From Bacteroides sp. (GTDB lineage Bacteria > Bacteroidota > Bacteroidia > Bacteroidales > Bacteroidaceae): 7,974 bases of DNA. Each line of letters opens with the position of its first letter. Within the stretch, counting starts at the first letter, position 1. The stretch spans positions 1-7,974 of the forward strand of contig DXOJ01000283.1 in assembly GCA_019412865.1 (NCBI GenBank), given 5' to 3'. Below the pieces are notes generated by a model that had not been told where the DNA came from, ran no database searches, and worked only from the letters and a program-made list of their open reading frames with translations. Below, piece after piece: positions 1 through 4,995 of the stretch. The translations under genes were made by a program, and so were the position numbers.

Positions 1-74
1 GTTTTGGAACATGCTGCCAGAAAAACAATCAGTACTGCCAGTACCGAGAGTCGTGAAATCGTTTTCTTTGCCAT
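1..74 (-). CDS. Lipoprotein, N-terminal fragment (24 codons, runs off the left edge)
   Basis: Reading the minus strand from the ATG at 74 gives MAKKTISRLSVLAVLIVFLA followed by A-C-S-K and then the window edge. This is a clear type II (lipoprotein) signal peptide: positive residues K3, K4 and R8, a hydrophobic stretch from about residue 9 to 19, and a lipobox L19-A20-A21-C22. Cys22 should be lipidated and become the mature N-terminus, so the product is an envelope lipoprotein. The gene lies 51 nt downstream of the rsmE stop on the same strand with no terminator or TAnnTTTG box between them, so it is probably the last visible gene of the nupG-DUF151-rsmE run. Nothing of the mature domain is visible, so function cannot be assigned. 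From remembered Bacteroides gene order a DUF4827-type lipoprotein is one possibility, unverified here. Confidence 0.75.
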   Translation of the reverse strand, partial: MAKKTISRLSVLAVLIVFLAACSK

Positions 75-125
75 ACTTATGTTATTTAAAAGTTGTATAA
101 TCATTGATTCAGACATTTACTGCTG

Positions 126-824
126 TTATTGATTTTGCAGATTCAGCGTGTGGCAGGCCACCAATGCCGCTGTTTCTGTACGGAGCCGTGATTTGCCGAG
201 ACTAATCGGTACGAATCCCCGTTCGATGGCCTTCTTCACTTCTTCTTCACTGAAATCTCCCTCGGGACCTATCAGAACAAGGGCGTCTTCTCCTGGTTTC
301 AGAACATTCTTCAATAGAGGTTTCTCCCCTTCATAACAGTGGGCGATAAACTTCTGTCCTTTAAACTCCTGCCTGATGAACTGATCGAACTCAATCATTT
401 CGTTCAATTTTGGCAGTCGTGCCTTGAGAGATTGTTTGATGGCTGATACCAGAATCTTTTCAATCCGTTCGGTCTTGATGACTTTACGTTCCGAGAAACG
501 GCAGTTGAGGAAAGTCAGTTCGTCAAAACCTATTTCGGTAGCTTTCTCTGCAAACCATTCGTTACGGTCCATATTCTTCGTCGGTGCCATGGCAATGTGT
601 AAATGGCACGGCCATAACGGTTCCTGAAAAATGGTTTCTTTGATGTTTACGAAACAACGTTTGTTGGTTGCAACAGTAATTTCAGCTTTGTAGAAGTTAC
701 CCTTACCATCGGTAAGCGTGATTTCGTCTCCGATACTTAGCCGCAGAACACGGATACAGTGTTGTGTTTCCTCTTCGGGAAGCTCGTTGCTTTTCTGTAT
801 ATCTGGAGTATAAAATACGTGCAT
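126..824 (-). CDS. rsmE: 16S rRNA (uracil(1498)-N3)-methyltransferase RsmE
   Basis: 232 aa, a normal length for the family. RsmE transfers a methyl group from S-adenosylmethionine to N3 of U1498 in helix 44 of 16S rRNA, acting in the cytoplasm on the 30S subunit. The N-terminal part (about residues 1-70) fits the PUA-like RNA-binding domain. The C-terminal part is a SPOUT (trefoil-knot) methyltransferase with the two diagnostic motifs, GPEGDFS at 186-192 and LGKSRLRTETAA at 209-220. The family segments K-A-T-E-I-G at 94-99 and I-K-Q-S at 129-132 are also present. The ATG at 824 is favoured because the protein opens MHVFYTP, as expected for this family. It lies 8 nt downstream of the DUF151 stop, which implies co-transcription and perhaps translational coupling. 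No damage is seen. Confidence 0.95.
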   Translation of the reverse strand: MHVFYTPDIQKSNELPEEETQHCIRVLRLSIGDEITLTDGKGNFYKAEITVATNKRCFVNIKETIFQEPLWPCHLHIAMAPTKNMDRNEWFAEKATEIGFDELTFLNCRFSERKVIKTERIEKILVSAIKQSLKARLPKLNEMIEFDQFIRQEFKGQKFIAHCYEGEKPLLKNVLKPGEDALVLIGPEGDFSEEEVKKAIERGFVPISLGKSRLRTETAALVACHTLNLQNQ

Positions 825-832
825 AATATTAC

Positions 833-1426
833 TTACTGATTTTTATTTCTTGAATTGATTTGATCGCGTATCTGCGCGGCTAACTCGTAATTCTCATCTT
901 TAATAGCCTGTTCCAGTGCTTCTTCAAGCGTTCTGGAAGTAGCACCGGGCAAATCATGTTCTTCTTCAGCCACTTCGTCGTTGTCCGTTTCTTCAGAACG
1001 GGTTCTTTCTTCTGACGACATGTGAAGACATTCCTGTTCAAGAATAGATTCATAAATAAGAATCGGGCAGTCGGCACGCACTGCCAAGGCAACTGCGTCT
1101 GAAGTCCGTGCGTCGATACGTATAATCTCTTCGTCTTTTTTGAGGTAAATATAGGAGTAGAAAATACCATCCTTTGCTTTGTAAATTAATACACGTATCA
1201 GGCTGGCTCCCAGTATAGTAAGACTTGTTATAAATAAATCATGTGTCAACGGACGGGGAGTTTTCACTCCTTTCAGATATAAAGCGGTAGCCTGGGCTTC
1301 CGCTGGACCGATGATGATAGGCAGTTGCCTTTCACCGTCCACTTCGCCCAATAGCATAGCAAACGCGCCTACTTGCGCCTGGCTGTTCGTGATATTTATA
1401 ACTTGTAATTCTACCTTTTTGTCCAT
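833..1426 (-). CDS. Bifunctional nuclease family (DUF151) protein with C-terminal UVR motif
   Basis: 197 aa. Residues about 5-130 match the DUF151/BFN domain: the opening V-E-L-Q-V-I, the segment L-P-I-I-I-G-P-A-E-A-Q-A at 35-46, and the conserved I-D-A-R-T-S-D-A-V-A-L-A-V-R at 104-117. Family members have been reported to have nuclease activity (plant BFN1; the mycobacterial relative is structurally characterised), but the bacterial role is unsettled. A Glu/Asp-rich linker (about 138-158) leads to a UVR-type helical hairpin at 166-192 (TLEEALEQAIKDENYELAAQ, then I-R-D-Q-I). This is the motif UvrB uses to contact UvrC and is also found in ClpC/McsA-type adaptors. The gene sits 13 nt after nupG and 8 nt before rsmE, within one likely operon. 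The family call is firm; the substrate and whether it is catalytic are unknown. Confidence 0.88.
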   Translation of the reverse strand: MDKKVELQVINITNSQAQVGAFAMLLGEVDGERQLPIIIGPAEAQATALYLKGVKTPRPLTHDLFITSLTILGASLIRVLIYKAKDGIFYSYIYLKKDEEIIRIDARTSDAVALAVRADCPILIYESILEQECLHMSSEERTRSEETDNDEVAEEEHDLPGATSRTLEEALEQAIKDENYELAAQIRDQINSRNKNQ

Positions 1427-1439
1427 CGTTCTCTTTTAC

Positions 1440-2690
1440 TTAATTTGTTTTACTCTCCTGCTGGTGTTTGTACTTGAATACCAAGGCAAACAGAATGCCG
1501 ATTACCAGCGCATAAGCGGCAAAGATCAGCCAAATGTTCATCCATTCGCGACTCACCAGTCTGCCGTCGGCATATACAGAGAATGCATCAACTACCGCAC
1601 CGCTGGCATATCCGCCCATGATGGCTCCCAATCCGTTAGTCATCATAAAGAACAAGCCCTGTGCACTGGCACGGATAGAAGATTTGGCTTCTTGTTCAAC
1701 AAACAACGAACCGGAAATGTTGAAGAAATCAAAGGCCATACCATAAACAATCATGGAAAGGATCAGCATCCATAGTCCTGATCCCGGATCTCCAAAACCG
1801 AACAGGCCGAACCGGAACACCCAAGCGAACATACTGATTAGCATGACTTGTTTGATTCCGAAATGACGCAGGAAGAAAGGTATGGCAAGAATAAACAATG
1901 TTTCGGACATCTGTGAAATGGATAACAGGATGACTGAATGTTTCACTCCGAAAGAATCTGCATATTCAGGGATGCTGGCAAAACTGCCTAGGAAAAGGTC
2001 GCCGTAAGTATTCGTAATCTGCAATGCTGCACCTAGAAGCATGGAGAAAAGGAAGAAAATAGCCATTTTCTTTTTCTTGAATAACACCAGCGCATCCAGT
2101 CCGAAAGCGGAGAGCCATGATTTGTTTTCAGATTTAGCCGGTCGACAGGCCGGGAGCGTAAATGAATAAAGTCCGAGTAGCAATGCGGAAGCACCTCCTA
2201 CATAAAGTTGTGCACTTGAATTCTTGAATCCGGTAAGGTCGACAGCCCACATGGCACAAATAAAACCGATTGTTCCCCATACGCGGATAGGAGGGAAGTC
2301 TTTAATCAGGTCACATTTGTATTGCTCCAGTGCATTGTACGATACCGTGTTGGCGAGGGATAAAGTGGGCATATATACCAACAGGTTGAGTAACATGGCC
2401 CAATACATCTGGTCGTATCCCGTTGCGGTGGAAGCGTAGAAGAGACATCCTGCTCCTGCAATATGGCAAAGTCCGTATAAACGTTCTGCATTAAACCATT
2501 TATCGGCAATAATACCGATAATACCCGGCATTACCAAAGAGGCAATCCCCATGGTGGCGAAAATGGCTCCGATTTGTCCTCCTTCAAAATGAAGTTCTCT
2601 TCCCATATAACCACCTAATGATATTAACCATGACCCCCATACAAAGAATTGCAGGAAGTTCATAATAATCAAACGAACTTTTATACTCAT
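1440..2690 (-). CDS. nupG: NupG-type nucleoside:H+ symporter (major facilitator superfamily)
   Basis: 416 aa with about 12 hydrophobic segments and both termini probably cytoplasmic. The sequence follows the E. coli NupG pattern closely from memory: N-terminal F-L-Q-F-F-V-W-G-S-W-L (12-22), ADKW (62-65), YMPTL (106-110), DFPPIRVWGTIGF (131-143), FSMLLGAALQITN (215-227), SQMSETLFILAIPFFL (259-274), FDFFNISGSLFVEQE (320-334) and IRASAQG (339-345). Family members import purine and pyrimidine nucleosides with protons across the inner membrane. The exact substrate range is not readable from sequence. It is the first gene of the minus-strand run nupG-DUF151-rsmE-lipoprotein. The ATG at 2690 is preceded by an A-rich stretch and, about 43 nt upstream, by a TAnnTTTG box. 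The terminated unit further upstream may also influence it. Confidence 0.92.
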   Translation of the reverse strand: MSIKVRLIIMNFLQFFVWGSWLISLGGYMGRELHFEGGQIGAIFATMGIASLVMPGIIGIIADKWFNAERLYGLCHIAGAGCLFYASTATGYDQMYWAMLLNLLVYMPTLSLANTVSYNALEQYKCDLIKDFPPIRVWGTIGFICAMWAVDLTGFKNSSAQLYVGGASALLLGLYSFTLPACRPAKSENKSWLSAFGLDALVLFKKKKMAIFFLFSMLLGAALQITNTYGDLFLGSFASIPEYADSFGVKHSVILLSISQMSETLFILAIPFFLRHFGIKQVMLISMFAWVFRFGLFGFGDPGSGLWMLILSMIVYGMAFDFFNISGSLFVEQEAKSSIRASAQGLFFMMTNGLGAIMGGYASGAVVDAFSVYADGRLVSREWMNIWLIFAAYALVIGILFALVFKYKHQQESKTN

Positions 2691-2732
2691 GACTTTTTTA
2701 ATTTGTGTTTCTCTTCACATTCATAAACCTTG

Positions 2733-2740
2733 CAAATATA
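2733..2740 (-). promoter_or_regulatory. Candidate Bacteroides -7 box for the nupG operon
   Basis: On the minus strand this reads TATATTTG, an exact match to the Bacteroides sigma-ABfr -7 consensus TAnnTTTG. Transcription would start about 5 nt downstream, leaving a leader of roughly 37 nt before the nupG ATG at 2690. I see no good TTTG/TTG -33 element at the usual 19-21 nt spacing, so the call rests on one box in an AT-rich region. Confidence 0.5.
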
Positions 2741-2850
2741 ATATTTTCGTTGAATAGGTGGATAAGTAATTTGATAAAAAGGGGATAAAAATGGCATAAA
2801 TGCGAAGAAAAGATGAGATTTGGGTGTGAAAAAACAAATGAAGGGGGTAT

Positions 2851-2889
2851 AAAAAAAAGAAGGCTATCTATCCCAGACAGCCAATCTTT
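2851..2889 (-). terminator. Intrinsic (Rho-independent) terminator
   Basis: On the minus strand GGCTGTCT (2882-2875) pairs with AGATAGCC (2869-2862) as an uninterrupted 8-bp stem with one G-U pair and a GGGAT loop. AAAGA (2889-2885) can pair with TCTTT (2860-2856) to extend the stem past a small internal loop. A T-tract follows directly (TTCTTTTTTTTATA from 2861). In the plus direction the stem has an A-C mismatch and no U-tract, so it acts on minus-strand transcripts. It can end both the short transcript from 2921 and read-through from rlmI. Confidence 0.85.
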
Positions 2890-2912
2890 GTTAACCTTAA
2901 ATCTAATACCAT
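2868..2912 (-). CDS. Possible 14-codon leader peptide overlapping the terminator
   Basis: The minus strand reads ATG GTA TTA GAT TTA AGG TTA ACA AAG ATT GGC TGT CTG GGA TAG, giving M-V-L-D-L-R-L-T-K-I-G-C-L-G. The ATG would lie about 9 nt from the predicted transcript start, with no Shine-Dalgarno sequence. The frame runs through the 5' arm and loop of the terminator, and the stop codon begins at the last loop base and takes up the first two bases of the 3' arm, so a translating ribosome would stop the hairpin from forming. There are four Leu among 14 residues but no run of one amino acid as in classical biosynthetic attenuators. It may be a chance frame. Confidence 0.25.
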   Translation of the reverse strand: MVLDLRLTKIGCLG

Positions 2913-2925
2913 GAAAAACACAGTG

Positions 2926-2933
2926 CAAAGATA
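2926..2933 (-). promoter_or_regulatory. Candidate -7 box for the short transcript
   Basis: On the minus strand this is TATCTTTG, an exact TAnnTTTG match, followed by CACTGTG where initiation would occur near 2921. A TTG lies 16 nt upstream of the box, within the palindrome at 2940-2957; this is shorter than the usual 19-21 nt spacing, so the -33 element is uncertain. The clean terminator about 45 nt downstream supports a genuine short unit. Confidence 0.5.
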
Positions 2934-2939
2934 TAGGGT

Positions 2940-2957
2940 TTATGTTATACAACATAA
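2940..2957. promoter_or_regulatory. AT-rich inverted repeat, possible operator
   Basis: TTATGTT-ATAC-AACATAA is a perfect 7-bp inverted repeat with a 4-bp spacer. It begins 7 bp upstream of the -7 box at 2926-2933, in the zone RNA polymerase would cover, so a bound protein would be expected to repress. The symmetry suits a dimeric regulator, but I cannot name one. Confidence 0.35.
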
Positions 2958-3091
2958 TGTTTTCTCGAAAATCTTCTATTTGTTAACTCTAATTAACTTT
3001 GAATCTTCCGTTTTTCTGTTACTGCTCTCTCTAATCAGCCATACTTCCGGAGAAATGTCTGATATCCGAATGGAAACTTGGTTCCGGCCGG

Positions 3092-4270
3092 TTATTCTAC
3101 GTAGAGTACCAATCCTTTCAGATATTCTCCTTCGGGATGATAGATGTTTACCGGATGGTCGGCCGGTTGAGTCAGCTGGTGTAGAATGCGTACGCTACGC
3201 CCTGACATGGCTGCTGCGGTAAATACGGCAGTACGGAAATTGTCTTTGCTTACCACTTGCGAACAAGAGAAAGTAAACAGGATACCGCCCGGTTTGATTT
3301 TCTCGAATGCTTTGGCGTTCAGTTTACGGTAACCTTGCAAAGCATTCCGCAGTGCATCTTTATGTTTGGCGAATGCGGGCGGATCAAGGATGATTAAATC
3401 ATACTGGTCGCCCATGCGGTCGAGATATTTGAAAGCGTCCTCGGCAAACGCCTCGTGGCGGGAATCACCGGGGAAGTTTAATTCCACGTTTTTGTTAGTC
3501 AGATCAATCGCTTTGGCTGAACTGTCGACAGAGTGCACGAGTTTCGCACCTCCGCGCATGGCGTAGAATGAGAATCCGCCGGTGTAGCAGAACATATTCA
3601 GTACCGAACGGTCTTTGGCGTAACGTTCCAGCAAAGAACGGTTTTCACGCTGATCTACAAAGAATCCGGTCTTCTGACCTTTCAGCCAGTCCACATGGAA
3701 CTTCAAGCCATATTCTTGTGCGATATTATCACTGCTTCCTCCTTTCAGAAAACCGTTTTCGGGGAAAAGGTCTGCCTTAAAAGGAAGAGTTGTTTCTGAT
3801 TTATAATAGATATTTTCGATCTTGTCACCCATTACTTCGGATAAAGCTTCGGCAATTGTCATGCGGTCTACATGCATTCCCGCAGAGTGTGCCTGCATAA
3901 CAGCGGTTTTGGCATAAACGTCAATCACCAGTCCGGGGAGATTGTCTCCTTCACCGTGAACGAGACGGTAAGTGTTGTTGGTCGGATTAGTGGCGATGCC
4001 GATACTGCGGCGCATATCGTATGCAATTTCCAGTTTGCGTTTCCAAAAATCGTGATCGATAGGTTCCTGGCGGAAAGACAGTACGCGCACAGCAATACTT
4101 CCGATCTGGAAATGTCCTTCGGCAATAAATTCTTTTTTTGAGGTGTACACTTCTACAACTTCACCTTCATCGGGCTCTCCGTCAAAACGAGCGATAGCAC
4201 CGGAAAAAATCCAGGGGTGGAATCTCTTAAGAGAATCTTCTTTACCAGGTTTGAGATATACTTTATGCAT
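3092..4270 (-). CDS. rlmI: Class I SAM-dependent rRNA methyltransferase, RlmI type (23S rRNA m5C)
   Basis: 392 aa from the ATG at 4270; E. coli RlmI is about 396. RlmI methylates C1962 of 23S rRNA at carbon 5. The N-terminal PUA domain shows L-K-P-G-K-E with H-P-W-I-F-S-G (18-24). The middle and C-terminal Rossmann domain shows KTGFFVDQREN (200-210), the SAM-binding NMFCYTGGFS (225-234), S-V-D (247-249) at the acidic SAM-contact position, LDPPAF (295-300), FTFSCS (332-337) with the Cys expected of an m5C enzyme, and near the end ADHPV and PEGEYLKGL. An in-frame TTG at 4288 would add six residues (MRKDYI) and overlap the REP-like hairpin. I prefer the ATG, which gives MHKVYLKPG and has GAGGAAAG about 12 nt upstream. 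It is the last gene of the DUF5063-exonuclease-rlmI operon. The exact target base is inferred from the family. Confidence 0.88.
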   Translation of the reverse strand: MHKVYLKPGKEDSLKRFHPWIFSGAIARFDGEPDEGEVVEVYTSKKEFIAEGHFQIGSIAVRVLSFRQEPIDHDFWKRKLEIAYDMRRSIGIATNPTNNTYRLVHGEGDNLPGLVIDVYAKTAVMQAHSAGMHVDRMTIAEALSEVMGDKIENIYYKSETTLPFKADLFPENGFLKGGSSDNIAQEYGLKFHVDWLKGQKTGFFVDQRENRSLLERYAKDRSVLNMFCYTGGFSFYAMRGGAKLVHSVDSSAKAIDLTNKNVELNFPGDSRHEAFAEDAFKYLDRMGDQYDLIILDPPAFAKHKDALRNALQGYRKLNAKAFEKIKPGGILFTFSCSQVVSKDNFRTAVFTAAAMSGRSVRILHQLTQPADHPVNIYHPEGEYLKGLVLYVE

Positions 4271-4288
4271 AATGTAGTCTTTCCTCAA

Positions 4289-4308
4289 CCCTCTCCCAAG
4301 GGGGAGGG
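4289..4308. repeat. GC-rich REP-like hairpin in the rlmI leader
   Basis: On the plus strand CCCTCTCCC-AA-GGGGGAGGG forms a 9-bp inverted repeat with one T-G pair; the terminal base pair must open to give a workable loop. In the minus-strand RNA that position is a C-A mismatch, still a stable hairpin. No U-tract follows, so it is not an intrinsic terminator. It stands out against the AT-rich DNA around it and resembles short C/G-rich repeats I recall scattered between Bacteroides genes; copy number cannot be judged here. It begins 18 nt upstream of the rlmI ATG. Confidence 0.55.
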
Positions 4309-4333
4309 CTTCAGATCGTTTTATTATTGGTTA

Positions 4334-4993
4334 TTAATCACTTATTTTATTACTTATCACTTCTTCCGCGGGAGAGACAGTAGCTGTCAGCGGAGAAACC
4401 TCCCAATCTCCCGTCTGTTTCAGTTCTTGCAACAGATTGTAGATATTGAGGCATGCCCATGCATCGGTAGCAGCGTATTGTTTCTGTCCGTCACTTAATA
4501 CATCAGCTTCCCAGTTGGACAAGCGTTGTGATTTGGATATTTTTTCTTTGAATAAGATGGCGTAAATCTTTTGCAGACTTTTGTCCTGTATTCCGAATTG
4601 ACGCACATAGTCCTGTAATTCGATACAGCTTTGTTGGGTGAAAGGTGCACGTTTGTGCAGCATCATAAAGTCGTCTTTCAGTGAAAGTCCCACTTTGATT
4701 ACAGCCGGATTTTCTAACAAGTCAACCAATGGCTGAGTCAATCCCGTCATATTGAGCCGGAATAAGAAACAGCATTCTTCGGAAGAAATCTGGAGAAGTG
4801 CTACTTTGTGCGATTGTCCTTTGGTAAAGGAAGGGCGAGTTTCGCTGTCGATACCTATCACTGGTCTGGATTGGAGGTAAGCTACAGCTTTTTCCGTTTC
4901 AGCTTCCGACTGGATAACATAAATACGTCCCGGAAAGACTGTTTTCGGGAGTTCTTTTAGTTCATCTTTATCTATGGTTCTTCTTACAATCAT
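4334..4993 (-). CDS. DEDDy-type 3'-5' exonuclease (RNase D / WRN-exonuclease-like domain)
   Basis: 219 aa, essentially a single DEDD exonuclease domain. All three exonuclease motifs are visible. Exo I is I-G-I-D-S-E-T with D49 and E51. Exo II is K-V-G-L-S-L-K-D-D-F with D107 or D108 as ligand. Exo III is Y-A-A-T-D-A-W with Y173 and D177, the tyrosine marking the DEDDy subclass. L-S-N-W-E-A-D at 158-164 is also typical. The four acidic residues should bind two metal ions for 3'-5' removal of nucleotides. There is no HRDC domain, so it is shorter than RNase D, and there is no polymerase or helicase. Whether RNA or DNA is the substrate is open; the position next to rlmI hints at RNA. The start at 4993 lies 2 nt after the upstream stop codon, which suggests translational coupling. 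Confidence 0.9.
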   Translation of the reverse strand: MIVRRTIDKDELKELPKTVFPGRIYVIQSEAETEKAVAYLQSRPVIGIDSETRPSFTKGQSHKVALLQISSEECCFLFRLNMTGLTQPLVDLLENPAVIKVGLSLKDDFMMLHKRAPFTQQSCIELQDYVRQFGIQDKSLQKIYAILFKEKISKSQRLSNWEADVLSDGQKQYAATDAWACLNIYNLLQELKQTGDWEVSPLTATVSPAEEVISNKISD

Positions 4994-4995
4994 TT

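Larger units (their letters stand above)
2848..2921 (-). ncRNA. Putative short terminated transcript (sRNA or nupG attenuator leader)
   Basis: A -7 box at 2926-2933 predicts a start near 2921, and a strong intrinsic terminator ends about 70 nt later with a U-tract at 2861-2848. The predicted RNA contains a 14-codon mini-ORF (2912-2868) and the terminator hairpin, with almost nothing between them. It could be a stand-alone small RNA, or the leader of nupG, whose ATG is 160 nt further on. The segment from 2912 to 2881 (minus strand: ATGGTATTAGATTTAAGGTT and the following 12 nt) resembles a sequence I recall recurring in Bacteroides intergenic regions. That is memory, not a search result. Confidence 0.5.
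2691..3091. other. 401-nt intergenic region between rlmI and nupG (regulatory, no protein gene)
   Basis: The gap separates two minus-strand operons and has no convincing protein-coding gene. From high to low coordinate it holds the following: about 130 nt after the rlmI stop with no recognisable terminator; the palindrome at 2940-2957; a -7 box at 2926-2933; a short unit ending in a strong intrinsic terminator at 2851-2889; an AT-rich stretch at 2750-2848 with no clear feature; and the nupG -7 box at 2733-2740. The longer frames across it are low-complexity Phe/Ile/Leu translations of AT-rich DNA and look non-coding. Confidence 0.7.

Noticed and set aside
148..627. Plus-strand frames opposite rsmE
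   Set aside because: RsmE motifs fix the minus strand as coding; these are antisense shadows.
1311..1775. Plus-strand frame of 154 codons spanning the nupG/DUF151 junction
   Set aside because: It crosses two well-supported minus-strand genes and has no recognisable domain.
2698..2955. Minus-strand frame of 85 codons across the nupG upstream region
   Set aside because: Its translation is Phe/Ile/Leu-rich from AT-rich DNA, it passes straight through the intrinsic terminator and the -7 boxes, and no domain is recognisable.
3082..3089. CCGGCCGG-type palindrome just after the rlmI stop considered as a terminator
   Set aside because: It is a self-complementary octamer with no loop and no U-tract downstream.
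2967..3091. Open frame continuing past the rlmI stop in another phase (reads ISDISPEVWLIRE and ends at TAG near 2989)
   Set aside because: No start codon of its own; RlmI already ends in its normal family C-terminus, so this is not a frameshifted tail. Probably chance.
2911..3222. Plus-strand frame of 103 codons beginning ATGAAAAACACAG
   Set aside because: It runs antisense across the short regulatory unit and into the 3' end of rlmI, has no family resemblance, and its start is only the complement of conserved-looking leader sequence.
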